Assembly (NCBI GenBank): GCA_036498905.1
Contig: DASYER010000122.1
Span: forward strand, 69,473 to 133,472
Source: DAIDKA01 sp036498905
Lineage (GTDB): Bacteria; Pseudomonadota; Gammaproteobacteria; Steroidobacterales; Steroidobacteraceae
Length of the DNA: 64,000 bases
Reading direction: 5' to 3'
Shown: one piece after another, positions 27,101 through 35,065 of the stretch
Position numbering within the stretch: the stretch's first letter is position 1
Layout: every line of letters starts with the position of its first letter
Position numbers and translations under genes: made by a program
Notes under the pieces: model-generated
What the model saw: only the letters and a program-made list of their open reading frames with translations
Told to the model about the DNA's origin: nothing
The model's database searches: none

Positions 27101-29166
27101 AGGTGGGCGGTCTGGTCACGACCCAGGCGCAGTCCCTGACTTCCACTCAGATCAGTGTCCTGAGCACCGCACAGGTGGCGGCTGTCGCCGGTAACTTCTC
27201 CGGGACGCAGCTAGGCCTGATCGGCACGAAGCAGGCCGCCGGCCTCACCGCCACGGCCATCGGCAACATCAGCACCACGAACCTTGCGAGCCTGAGCACC
27301 CAGGCGTTGAGTGTGTTCACCTCCACGCAGGTCAATGCGCTGAGCACCCACATCAGCACCGCCCAGATCGCGGTGCTGTCGACCGCGGGCATTTCGGGGC
27401 TGACAACGACCACCCTGAATGGCCTGAGCACCTCGGATATCGCGGCCATCTCCACCCGGGATGTCGCGGCCCTGACGGCGACCCAGGTCGGCGGTCTGGT
27501 CACGACCCAGGCGCAGTCCCTGACTTCCACTCAGATCAGTGTCCTGAGCACCGCGCAGGTGGCGGCTGTCGCCGGTAACTTCTCCGGTACGCAGCTAGGC
27601 CTGATCGGCACGAAGCAGGCCGCCGGCCTTACCGCCACGACCATCGGCAACATCAGCACCACCAACCTCGCGAGCCTGAGCACCCAGGCGTTGAGTGTGT
27701 TCACCTCCACGCAGGTCAATGCGCTGAGCACCCATATCACCACCGCGCAGATCGCGGTGCTGTCCACGGCCGGCATCGCGGGCCTGACGGTCACCACCCT
27801 CAACGGTCTGGGTACGGCCGACATTTCCGCCCTCTCGACCAAGGATGTCGCGGCCCTGACCACCACCCAGGTCGGCGGTCTGGTCACGACCCAGGCGCAG
27901 GCGCTCACTTCGGCACAGATCGGCGTGCTGAGCACCTCACAGGTGGCGGCCGTCGCGGCCAACCTCTCGGGCACGCAGTTGGGCCTGATCGGCACCGCGC
28001 AGGCTTCGGGCCTCACCGCCACGGCCATCGGTAACATCAGCACCACGAACCTGGCGAGCCTGAGCACCCGCGCAGTGAGTGTGTTCACGTCGGGTCAGGT
28101 CAACGCGCTGAGCACCCATATCACCACCGCGCAGATCGCGGTACTGTCCACCGCCGGCATCTCCGGTTTGACGGTCACCACGCTCAATGGCCTGGGTACC
28201 GCGGACATCTCCGCCCTGTCGACCCGCGATGTCGCGGCCCTGACCACCACCCAGGTAAGCGGCCTGGTCACGACCCAGGCGCAGGCCCTGACTTCCACTC
28301 AGATCGGCGTGCTGAGCACCACGCAGCTGGCAGCCGTCGCGGGCAATCTGTCGGGTACCCAGTTGGGCCTGATCGGTACGGCGCAGGCTTCGGGCCTGAC
28401 CACCACGGCCATCGGCAATATCAGCACCACGAATCTCGCGAGTCTGAGCACCGGCGCGGTGAGTGTGTTTACCTCTACCCAGGTCAACGCGCTGAGCACC
28501 CACATCACCACCGCCCAGATTGCGGTGCTCTCCACCGCGGGCGTCTCCGGCCTGACCACGACGACTCTGAATGGCCTGAGCACTTCGGACATCGCGACCA
28601 TCTCCACCCGGGATGTCGCGGCTCTGACAGTGTCGCAGGTAGGCGGTCTGGTCACGAGTCAAGCGCAGTCGCTGACTTCCACCCAGATCAGTGTCCTGAG
28701 TACCGCGCAGGTTGCGGCCGTCGCCGGCAATCTCTCCGGCACCCAGTTGGGCCTGATCGGCACGGCGCAGGCGTCGGGCCTGACGACCACGGCCATCGGC
28801 AATATCAGCACCACGAACCTGGCGAGTCTGAGCACCCGCGCGGTGAGTGCGTTCACCTCCACGCAGGTCAATGCGCTGAGCACGCACATCACCTCCTCAC
28901 AGATCGCCGTGTTGTCCACCGCAGGCATCGCCGGCCTGACCGTCACCACCATCAACGGCCTGACCACCTCGGATCTGGTGTCCATCACCACCAAGGATCT
29001 CGTATCCCTGACAACGAGCCAGCTCACGGGTGTGACGACCACGCAGGTGCAGACTCTGACCACGACGCAGGTGGCAGCTCTTACCTACGCCCAGGTTCAA
29101 AGCCTGGTCAATGGCGGGGTGTCCGAGTTCTCCACTACGCAGATCCCGTACATCGCCATGGCGTAA
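24163..29166 (+). CDS. Giant nested-repeat surface-type protein of unknown function
   Basis: A 1,667-residue protein almost entirely of short repeats of the form L-[ST]-T-x-x-[VI]-x-x (for example LTTTQVGG, LSTAGISG, FTSTQVNA). Fifteen such octads plus two four-residue insertions (LSTH, VAGN) make a 128-residue unit, and units come in sets of four. I saw no Cys or Trp and very few charged residues. TTQIPY occurs near both ends (about residues 43-48 and 1659-1664), like caps. There is no Sec signal peptide and no membrane segment; the Ser/Thr/Gln-rich N-terminus would suit type III or type I export. It lies between fliS and an OGT-like glycosyltransferase, so a secreted, glycosylated filament-associated or cell-surface protein is my inference. 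I recognise no named family. The start ATG follows AAGGGAAG. Confidence 0.9.
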   Translation: MTSIISTLSVAQIQSLTTTQIASLSTTDANALSSSQVQGLLTTQIPYLSAADIVSISTSALAALGTAQVAVISTKDVAALTVAQISTLTTTQAQSLSSVQVAALTTTQLSAVAGNLSGTQLGLIGTAQASGLTTTAIGNISTTNLASLSTRALGVFTSAQVNALSTHITTAQIAVLSTAGISGLTVSTLNGLGTADIAALSTKEVAALSTTQVGGLVTTQAQALTSVQIAALSTAQIAVVAGNLSGTQLGLIGTAQASGLTATAIGNISTTNLTSLSTHAVSVFTSTQVNALSTHITTAQIAVLSTGGISGLTVTTLNGLGTADISALSTRDVTALTTTQLAGLVTTQAQALTSAQIGVLSTTQVALVAGNLSGSQLGLIGTAQASGLTTTAIGNISTTNLASLSTHALSVFTSTQVNALSTHISTAQIAVLSTAGISGLTTTTLNGLSTSDIAAISTRDVAALTATQVGGLVTTQAQSLTSTQISVLSTAQVAAVAANFSGTQLGLIGTKQAAGLTATAIGNISTTNLASLSTGALSVFTSAQVNALSTHISTAQIAVLSTAGVSGLTTTTLNGLSTSDIAAISTRDVAALTATQIGGLVTTQAQALTSAQIGVLSTAQVAAVAGNFSGTQLGLIGTKQAAGLTATTIGNISTTNLASLSTQALSVFTSTQVNALSTHITTSQIAVLSTAGIAGLTVTTLNGLGTADISALSTKDVAALTTTQIGGLVTTQAQALTSAQIGFLSTAQVAAVAANFSGTQLGLIGTAQASGLTATAIGNISTTNLASLSTRALSVFTSTQVNALSTHITTAQIAVLSTGGISGLTVATLNGLGTADISALSTRDVAALSTTQVSGLVTTQAQALTSTQISVLSTAQVALVAGNLSGSQLGLIGTAQASGLTTTAIGNISTTNLASLSTRALSVFTSTQVNALSTHISTAQIAVLSTAGIAGLTTTTLNGLSTSDIAAISTRDVAALTATQVGGLVTTQAQSLTSTQISVLSTAQVAAVAGNFSGTQLGLIGTKQAAGLTATAIGNISTTNLASLSTQALSVFTSTQVNALSTHISTAQIAVLSTAGISGLTTTTLNGLSTSDIAAISTRDVAALTATQVGGLVTTQAQSLTSTQISVLSTAQVAAVAGNFSGTQLGLIGTKQAAGLTATTIGNISTTNLASLSTQALSVFTSTQVNALSTHITTAQIAVLSTAGIAGLTVTTLNGLGTADISALSTKDVAALTTTQVGGLVTTQAQALTSAQIGVLSTSQVAAVAANLSGTQLGLIGTAQASGLTATAIGNISTTNLASLSTRAVSVFTSGQVNALSTHITTAQIAVLSTAGISGLTVTTLNGLGTADISALSTRDVAALTTTQVSGLVTTQAQALTSTQIGVLSTTQLAAVAGNLSGTQLGLIGTAQASGLTTTAIGNISTTNLASLSTGAVSVFTSTQVNALSTHITTAQIAVLSTAGVSGLTTTTLNGLSTSDIATISTRDVAALTVSQVGGLVTSQAQSLTSTQISVLSTAQVAAVAGNLSGTQLGLIGTAQASGLTTTAIGNISTTNLASLSTRAVSAFTSTQVNALSTHITSSQIAVLSTAGIAGLTVTTINGLTTSDLVSITTKDLVSLTTSQLTGVTTTQVQTLTTTQVAALTYAQVQSLVNGGVSEFSTTQIPYIAMA
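24577..29166 (+). repeat. Tandem 384-bp repeat array (12 copies) inside the giant gene
   Basis: The codons for NISTTNL recur at 24577, 24961, 25345 and every 384 bases up to 28801, without a single insertion or deletion: eleven full units and a twelfth that degenerates into the C-terminus. A degenerate partial unit precedes the first anchor. Units differ by point changes, and differences recur every fourth unit, showing a 1,536-base higher-order repeat present three times. Confidence 0.95.
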
Positions 29167-29359
29167 GGCACCGCAGCCCTTCTGGCCCCGCGTCATTCAG
29201 GTGCCGGGCCAGAGGGGCAAGTTCACGGCCGTCGCCCGGCACACCGTGAACCAGATCACTCTTTTGTAGCTGCTTGCGCCGCGCGGCTGAATTTGCCGCG
29301 CGCGAACTCCCTCATGCACGCGAACACTGTGATCGGTCTGACATTATGTCCCCCATTGA

Positions 29360-29365
29360 TATTGT
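29360..29365 (+). promoter_or_regulatory. Possible sigma-70 -10 element for the glycosylation genes
   Basis: CTGACA (29338-29343), 16 bases, TATTGT (29360-29365), 51 bases before the ATG at 29417. The gap 29167-29416 also has a GC-rich stem with arms CGCGCGGC and GCCGCGCG (about 29280-29303) and a GGGGCG/CGCCCC hairpin near 29385. No FliA or RpoN site is convincing here. Confidence 0.3.
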
Positions 29366-29416
29366 TAAAGTGCCGCATCCTGGCGGGGCGCGAGCGCCCC
29401 ACGAGACATCGATCAA

Positions 29417-32167
29417 ATGGAAACGGCTGCGCGATCCCTGGAATCGCTACTGAATGACGTGAACGGCGGGCGCGCTGCACAGGCGCTGCCTGAACTCGAC
29501 GATTTGCTTTCCCGTCTGCCCGGACATCCTGGGCTGCTCACCCTGCGCGCGGAGGCGCTGCGTCTCACCGGGCACCTGGATGAGGCAGTGGAAGCCTTCA
29601 AGAGCGCCGGGGAAACCGGAGCCAGCCCGCGCAGCTGGCTGGTTGCCGGCGTGCTGTTGACCAACGAACGCAACATCGATGAGGCGCTGAAATGCCTGCA
29701 GCGGGCACTGGCTGAAACCCCGGACAACGAGGAAGTGCTGGACGCACTGATTACGACGCTCTTCAACTCGAACCGCCATGGCGAGGGCACCGAGTACGCG
29801 CGTCGGCAACTTGCGATCAGCACCAATCCGACCAATATGTCACGCGCGGCACTGCTGCTGCAGGCGAACGACCTGTACGAAGAATCCGCCAGCGCCTTCA
29901 AGCGAATCCTCTCGCTGGCGAAGGATGACGCGGCCATCATTGGCTCCGCACTGGTGCCGACGCGATTCACCTGCGAATGGGATTGGATCGAACAGCTGCA
30001 ACAGAAAATCAGCGCCTACTATCAGCGAGGCGACTTCGCCGCCCCGCAGGAGTACCCGCTCACGAATCTGACGTGGTGTGCCGATGAGGCGATCAATCTC
30101 GGCGTGACCCGCGCCTACGCGGACCGGATGGTCCCGAAGGTCAGCACCCCCGTCAGCCGTGCGGCCGGTCCGGCCGGGCCGCGCATCCGAATCGGCTACC
30201 TCTCCTGCGACTTCCGTAATCACGCGACCATGCACCTCCTGGCCGGCATGCTCGAGGCCCACGATCGGGGTCGCTTCGAGGTCTTTGCCTACGACTACAG
30301 CAACAACGATGTTTCCGAATACCGGCAGCGATTCCTCAACGCAGTCGAGCACCACATCCCAATCCACTGCCTGACAGATGAACAGGCGGCACAGCGGATC
30401 GCGAATGACCAGCTGGACATACTGTTTGATCTGAAGCTCTACACCGGTGGCGGCCGTGCCGGCATTCTCGCCTACCGCCCGGTGCCCCTTCAGGCGGCCT
30501 ATCTGGGCTTTCCGGGAAGCGCGGCCAGTACCGATATCGACTACATCATTTCCGATCGATTTGTCACGCCGGACAGCAGTGCACCGCACTACACCGAAAA
30601 GTTCTGTCGCCTTCCTCACAGCTATCAGTGCAATGATCGCAAGCGCTATGCCGCGGCGGCCGCCGGATCCCGCGCCGGCTACGGGCTCCCCGACGGGACA
30701 GTGGTATTCGGCGCCTTCAACCAGTCCTACAAGATCGATCGGGGGAGTTTCTCGGTCTGGCTGCGGATATTGAAGGAAGTACCCGATAGCGTGCTGTGGC
30801 TGTTGGGCCAAAGCCCGGCCGCCGTCGGCCACCTGACGCATCAGGCTCAGCTTGAGGGCGTTGCTGCAAGTCGGCTTATTTTCGCTCCGTTCGCGGCACC
30901 CACCGAGCACCTGACCCGCTTATCCCAGGCGGACGTCATCCTGGATACGCTGACGTGTAACGGACATACCACCACTTCGGATGCGCTGTGGGCGGGAGTC
31001 CCTGTCATCACGGCGCGCGGCAGCCATTTCGCCTCGCGGGTCAGCGAGAGTCTGCTGAATGCGATGGGCCTGCCGGAGCTGGTGGCCCTCGATCAGGACG
31101 ACATGGTCCGGATAGCCAAGCGCGTCGGTACTGATGCAGGCTATCGAACTCATCTGCGCGACAACGTCGCCGCCAACCGGATGACGGCACCACTGTTCGA
31201 TACGGCCCGCTATACGCGGGACTTTGAGAGCGCCGTCGAATTGATAGTGCAGCGCCATCGAAGCGGCTTGGCGCCTGATCACATTGACGTCCCCGATCAG
31301 GGCCCGGTACGGGCCGCTGCCGACAATGCGACCTTCATCGGGAACGTGGACGCGCTGCAGAGCGCCTTTGCAGGCTGCCCGATGTGCGACAACCCCAGTG
31401 AACCCCTGGGATTTGCCAATAGTTCGACTCACGTCCTGTGGCATGAACCGCTGCCGACCTCAGTCGAATGGAAGCGCTGTACGTCCTGTGAGCACGTGCA
31501 TAGCCGCCACTACTGGACCGCGGCGGGCGTAATTGAGGTCGCGCGCAAGGTGGGCGCCAACCTGCCTGTGAGTGTGCACACCACCGTGGAGAGCAGACGA
31601 GCCAGTTGGACGCCAACGGTTGAAAAGGTCGTGCAGATTCTCGGTGGCTGCGCTTCGCTGCGCCACAGAAGCACCCGGCCGATCTGGGTGGATGTGGGCA
31701 CGGGCGATGGAGCGTTGGTCATGGCGGCTTTGGACTACGGCTTCGGGGCCATCGGCGTAGACACCAAGGCCGATCTGGTCGAGCGGATCCAGGAGCTGGG
31801 TTTCAGTGCCATGCAACAGGACTTCACGACGCTGCGCTTTGAGCTGACTCCCGATGTGCTTTCCATGAACGATGTCCTGGCGCAGCTGCCATATCCGCGG
31901 CAGGCGCTGTGCAAGGCTGCCGAGGTGTTGGCGCCGGGCGGCGTACTGGTATTGAGTACACCGGATCGCACCTCCGTCGGCTGGAAACTACTGGAATCCG
32001 CCCGTGCCAATCCCTATTGGGCCGACATTGAGCGATTCCATGTGTTCAGCCGCGAGCAGCTCATGGTGCTGCTGGCAGAAGTCGGTTTTGAGGTGGTGAA
32101 TTTCAGCGCCAGCGGCCGCGAGACAGCGCAGCTCGAACTGTACGCGGTCCGCAAACCCGCACCCTGA
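29417..32167 (+). CDS. TPR - OGT-like (GT41) glycosyltransferase - methyltransferase fusion
   Basis: Predicted to transfer a sugar from a nucleotide-sugar to Ser/Thr of proteins. Residues 1 to about 210 are TPR-like helical repeats. Residues about 240-620 match the O-GlcNAc transferase/SPINDLY catalytic region: RIGYLSCDFRNHATMHLL, RPVPLQAAYLGFPGS, FNQSYKIDRGSFSVWLRIL with the Lys that corresponds to the UDP-contacting Lys of human OGT, and LDTLTCNGHTTTSDALWAGVP. A linker with a Cys-x2-Cys pair on each side (CPMCDN, CTSCEH) resembles a zinc ribbon. The last 200 residues are a SAM methyltransferase (VDVGTGDGALVMAALDYG, LAPGGVLVLSTPDR). Flagellin or the neighbouring repeat protein are the obvious substrates, by context. 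The methyltransferase may modify the glycan. Confidence 0.88.
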   Translation: METAARSLESLLNDVNGGRAAQALPELDDLLSRLPGHPGLLTLRAEALRLTGHLDEAVEAFKSAGETGASPRSWLVAGVLLTNERNIDEALKCLQRALAETPDNEEVLDALITTLFNSNRHGEGTEYARRQLAISTNPTNMSRAALLLQANDLYEESASAFKRILSLAKDDAAIIGSALVPTRFTCEWDWIEQLQQKISAYYQRGDFAAPQEYPLTNLTWCADEAINLGVTRAYADRMVPKVSTPVSRAAGPAGPRIRIGYLSCDFRNHATMHLLAGMLEAHDRGRFEVFAYDYSNNDVSEYRQRFLNAVEHHIPIHCLTDEQAAQRIANDQLDILFDLKLYTGGGRAGILAYRPVPLQAAYLGFPGSAASTDIDYIISDRFVTPDSSAPHYTEKFCRLPHSYQCNDRKRYAAAAAGSRAGYGLPDGTVVFGAFNQSYKIDRGSFSVWLRILKEVPDSVLWLLGQSPAAVGHLTHQAQLEGVAASRLIFAPFAAPTEHLTRLSQADVILDTLTCNGHTTTSDALWAGVPVITARGSHFASRVSESLLNAMGLPELVALDQDDMVRIAKRVGTDAGYRTHLRDNVAANRMTAPLFDTARYTRDFESAVELIVQRHRSGLAPDHIDVPDQGPVRAAADNATFIGNVDALQSAFAGCPMCDNPSEPLGFANSSTHVLWHEPLPTSVEWKRCTSCEHVHSRHYWTAAGVIEVARKVGANLPVSVHTTVESRRASWTPTVEKVVQILGGCASLRHRSTRPIWVDVGTGDGALVMAALDYGFGAIGVDTKADLVERIQELGFSAMQQDFTTLRFELTPDVLSMNDVLAQLPYPRQALCKAAEVLAPGGVLVLSTPDRTSVGWKLLESARANPYWADIERFHVFSREQLMVLLAEVGFEVVNFSASGRETAQLELYAVRKPAP

Positions 32168-32188
32168 TTCAGCCCCCAGGCAACCCTG

Positions 32189-32842
32189 ATGCAACTGTCA
32201 TTAGAAAAGATTCACCTGCGGATCATCAACCTCAAGCATCGCGCCGATCGGCGCGCGGATTGCGTCAGCGAACTATCCAAAGTCGGCACCACCGTCAGTG
32301 ATGAGACCTTCTTCGACGCCAAATCGATGCCGGATCTGGGCGCCCTGGGATGCGCGCTCAGTCACGGCAAAGCGCTGGCGGATTTCATCTACTCCGACGA
32401 CAAGCCGTTCGCGCTGATTCTCGAAGACGACTTTTCAATTCGCGATGCGCAGACCTTCACCACCACCATAAACAACTTCTGCAGCCAGGACTTCCTGTGG
32501 GACGTGATGTTGCTCGGTCATAATTCAGCGGTCCCCATCGAGCCCACTCATTTGGGCAGCGCGTGTCGCGCCATCAACGCTCAGACCACTTCGGGCTACC
32601 TGGTCGGCCGCTTTTACGCTTTAAAGCTCATCGAGTACTTCTTCCGTTCCGCGGAACTGCTGCGACGCTACCAATATCTCCCCGAGCCGAACAAGGCGAT
32701 TGCCAAGAGCCTGTTCAGCTGCGACATCCTCTGGAAGGAGCTGCAGACCAAGGACCGCTTTGTCGTCCCCATCCCCTCCCTAATCATTCAAAGGGCCTCG
32801 TTTTCCGATGTCGAAAACCGCCATGTCGACTACGGCGTTTGA
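32189..32842 (+). CDS. Glycosyltransferase family 25 protein
   Basis: A 217-residue enzyme of the LPS beta-1,4-galactosyltransferase-like family. Diagnostic segments are IINLKHRADRR at the N-terminus, LGALGCALSHGKAL, the metal-binding-type LILEDDFSIR, and a TSGYLVGRFYALKL segment. It starts 21 bases after the GT41 fusion and overlaps the next gene by 35 bases, so it belongs to the same operon. It probably adds a later sugar to a protein-linked glycan or to a surface polysaccharide; donor and acceptor are unknown. Confidence 0.8.
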   Translation: MQLSLEKIHLRIINLKHRADRRADCVSELSKVGTTVSDETFFDAKSMPDLGALGCALSHGKALADFIYSDDKPFALILEDDFSIRDAQTFTTTINNFCSQDFLWDVMLLGHNSAVPIEPTHLGSACRAINAQTTSGYLVGRFYALKLIEYFFRSAELLRRYQYLPEPNKAIAKSLFSCDILWKELQTKDRFVVPIPSLIIQRASFSDVENRHVDYGV

Positions 32843-33716
32843 GCGCAGCAGCCTGATGGGCGCCGCGCATCCGGATCCGGAACCGCGCAAGGTTTTGGTG
32901 CGCCTGAAAGGGGGCATCGGCAATCAGCTGTTTCAATACGGATTTGCGCTGCAGCTGGCGCATGGCAATCCGCGCAACGTCGTGTGCCTGCTCGACTATT
33001 TTCGTACGGATGCCAAGCATGGGGGCTTCGCACTTCAGCACCTGTTGGGACCTGAGGTACTGAGCGCTGAGGCGCCGCCCGCGGGCCAGCGCTGGGCCTA
33101 CGTGAACGCCGACCCGCTGGCCGACGCGGATTTAAGTTTTCTGCGCAATTCCAGCGTTGATGTTTTCGTCGATGGCTATTTTCAGCACATCGGCAATTTC
33201 CTGCCGGTGCTCGACACACTGAGGTCGATGTTTTCGGCCCAGTTCGATCAGGACCTCTACGTGACGAAGCTTCGGGAGCTGCTGGGCCGCCCTTACGAGG
33301 AGACGCTCGTGGCAATTCACCTGCGTCGCGGCGACTATCTCAATCCCGAGGTTCGCAATGCGCATGGAATTCCGACTCCCGAGAGCATGCTGGACTGCCT
33401 GCCGCGCATCCAGGCAGAGCACTATTGCGCGGTGGTTTTTTCAGACTCCGAAGTCGCGATCGATCTGCCCTGTCCCGCAATCCGCCTTGTCGGTCCCCAG
33501 CCACGCTCACTGATTGGCGACATCGATGAGCTGCGCTTGATGTCCTGTTGCGACCGGATCATCGCGAGCAATTCGACCTTCAGCTATTGGGCCGGCATGC
33601 TCTCGAATCGCGTACAGCGGGTCTTCCTGCCCGATCCGTGGATGCGCTCAGGCAGCATCAGGACCACCTCGCTCCTCACGGACCGGTTTGAGTCGTACGG
33701 CACCCAACTTCTGTAA
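32808..33716 (+). CDS. Glycosyltransferase family 11 (alpha-1,2-fucosyltransferase-like)
   Basis: The 302-residue protein contains the family motifs VRLKGGIGNQLFQYGFALQL, AIHLRRGDYLNPEV and SNSTFSYWAGML. Members transfer fucose or related 6-deoxy sugars from a GDP-sugar. The start is uncertain: ATGs at 32808, 32823 and 32856 are all possible, and the first overlaps the GT25 gene. It supports a multi-sugar glycan built by this operon. No GDP-fucose biosynthesis genes are in the window. Confidence 0.85.
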   Translation: MSKTAMSTTAFERSSLMGAAHPDPEPRKVLVRLKGGIGNQLFQYGFALQLAHGNPRNVVCLLDYFRTDAKHGGFALQHLLGPEVLSAEAPPAGQRWAYVNADPLADADLSFLRNSSVDVFVDGYFQHIGNFLPVLDTLRSMFSAQFDQDLYVTKLRELLGRPYEETLVAIHLRRGDYLNPEVRNAHGIPTPESMLDCLPRIQAEHYCAVVFSDSEVAIDLPCPAIRLVGPQPRSLIGDIDELRLMSCCDRIIASNSTFSYWAGMLSNRVQRVFLPDPWMRSGSIRTTSLLTDRFESYGTQLL

Positions 33717-33725
33717 GGACATATT

Positions 33726-34430
33726 TTGACTCCCGAAACATTTACGGACGCTCTTGCGCAATTTCGTCAGCAGTGCATTGCCACCCAGGAGCGCTTCGTA
33801 CTGACGAACGAAACGATATGGCCGATCCTCAACGAGGATACGAGCCAGACGGCGTTCGACAGGCAGTACATCTATCATCCCGCCTGGGCATGCAGGGTGT
33901 TGCGGCGGACCAATCCGCCGATGCATTACGATTTCTCCTCGACCCTCAATTTCATGGCCATGGCGTCGGCCTGGGTGCCCATGACGTTTTGCGACTACCG
34001 CCCGGCGCCGCTGCAGCTGGATGGACTGACCACCCGGGGCGAGAATCTCACCCAGTTGTCGTTTCCGGACAATTCGCTTGATTCGGTCAGCTGCATGCAT
34101 GTCCTGGAGCACGTCGGGCTCGGTCGCTATGGGGATGTTCTGGACTATGACGGCGATCTGAAAGCCATCGCTGAGCTCACCCGCGTCGTTCGTGCAGGCG
34201 GCGACCTGCTCATCGTGCTGCCCCTGGGCCGCACGGCACTGATCCAGTTCAACGCTCACCGCATCTATACGTGGGAGGGCATCCTTGAGATGTTCCGCGA
34301 GCGGTTCGATCTGGTGGAGAGTGCCCTGATTCCGGAGCAGGCCAATCTGGGCCTGGTGTATTCACCGGACAAGACGCTGTTGAATGAGCAGAACTACGCC
34401 TGTGGCTGCTTCTGGTTCAAGAAGCGCTAG
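33726..34430 (+). CDS. DUF268-family methyltransferase-like protein
   Basis: A 234-residue protein with the DUF268 pattern: SFPDNSLDSVSCMHVLEHVG, YDGDLKAIAELTRVVRAGG and LLIVLPLGRTALIQFNAHRI. The HVLEHVG and later segments resemble the SAM-dependent methyltransferase fold, although the glycine-rich SAM loop is not obvious. The start is TTG at 33726 with an AAGGA site upstream. It follows the GT11 gene by nine bases. DUF268 genes commonly lie in polysaccharide or glycan loci, so glycan methylation is a reasonable inference. Confidence 0.75.
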   Translation: MTPETFTDALAQFRQQCIATQERFVLTNETIWPILNEDTSQTAFDRQYIYHPAWACRVLRRTNPPMHYDFSSTLNFMAMASAWVPMTFCDYRPAPLQLDGLTTRGENLTQLSFPDNSLDSVSCMHVLEHVGLGRYGDVLDYDGDLKAIAELTRVVRAGGDLLIVLPLGRTALIQFNAHRIYTWEGILEMFRERFDLVESALIPEQANLGLVYSPDKTLLNEQNYACGCFWFKKR

Positions 34431-34520
34431 GCGAGCGACCCGTCCGGACCCGCCCCGGGGGCCCACCCCACTGAACAATAATCCGCACCCGGATACCCTC
34501 CGGCCGGACTCAAATCCATC

Positions 34521-34610
34521 TCACCCTAAAGTTTGGCCGGCGCGTGCCGTTAGCTGGAGTGTCGAGGGCTAATAGAGAGAAATTAGCCGCAGCATTGAAC
34601 ATAAAGCCAG
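34521..34610 (+). repeat. Diverged copy of the fliS promoter region
   Basis: About 58 bases beginning at 34524 align without gaps to 23370-23427 upstream of fliS, both the promoter and the transcribed GCTGRAGTRTYGAGRGCT stretch. Further on, ATTGAACATAAAG near 34594 is also found inside the fliS coding region near 23578. I read this as an ancient duplication of the fliS 5' region, or transfer of a leader, now serving flaG. Confidence 0.5.
34527..34553 (+). promoter_or_regulatory. Sigma-28 (FliA) promoter for flaG
   Basis: TAAAGTTT, eleven bases, GCCGTTAG: a perfect -35 box and 6 of 8 positions at -10, with exact spacing. The -10 ends 134 bases before the flaG ATG. Confidence 0.82.
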
Positions 34611-34687
34611 GGCGCGGCCTTGCACGCACTGCGACTTTCTCCGAACACCTGCATGAAGTTTGATGATTCAGCAGAGGGAGTGTGAGT

Positions 34688-35065
34688 ATGAACGAGGAAT
34701 CAGGTTCGATAGCCGCCGTCGGAGCGATGAGCTCCATGGATGACTACGCCCAGGAGCACTCGCCTTCGCCCCCGGCACCGGCGGATGTGTTGCATACGGC
34801 CACGTCTGCACCAGGCTCATCTGCCCGTCCCAGTCAACAGGCCGTCCAGAGCGCCCTGACACAGATCAATGCTCACCTGGCCAGCGTCGACCGGGTACTG
34901 TCCCTGAAGGTCGATCCGGGTTCAGGATACACGGTGGCACAGATCTCCAATGCAACGACCGGCCAGGTCCTGCAACAGTTTCCCAACGAGGACCAGATAC
35001 AGCTGGAACGGATGCTGGCGCGCTGGTCGCACGGTGGCAACGTGCTGATGGACGAGGAAGTCTAG
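34688..35065 (+). CDS. flaG: FlaG family flagellar protein
   Basis: FlaG proteins affect filament length in several polar flagellates. This 125-residue protein has the conserved C-terminal part ALTQINAHLASVDRVLSLKVD, TVAQISNATTGQVLQQFPNE and the final helix, after a variable acidic N-terminus. The ATG at 34688 is seven bases from GAGGGAG. FlaG usually lies beside fliC and fliD; here the repeat gene and glycosylation genes separate it from them. Its TAG overlaps the purL stop on the other strand. Confidence 0.85.
   Translation: MNEESGSIAAVGAMSSMDDYAQEHSPSPPAPADVLHTATSAPGSSARPSQQAVQSALTQINAHLASVDRVLSLKVDPGSGYTVAQISNATTGQVLQQFPNEDQIQLERMLARWSHGGNVLMDEEV

Noticed and set aside
24280..29063. Long antisense open frames across the repeat gene, some with repeated patterns of their own
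   Set aside because: They are mirror images of the 384-base periodic coding sequence on the + strand; their period and compositional bias follow from the repeat, and none has a ribosome-binding site or a recognisable protein.
24577..29166. CRISPR-like array
   Set aside because: The repeats are 384 bases long, coding, contiguous and in frame, without short identical repeats separated by unique spacers.
29167..29416. Sigma-54 promoter TGGCGGGGCGCGAGC before the GT41 fusion
   Set aside because: The GG and GC spacing is right by chance but the -12 TTGC element is absent and the match is driven by a GC-rich hairpin.
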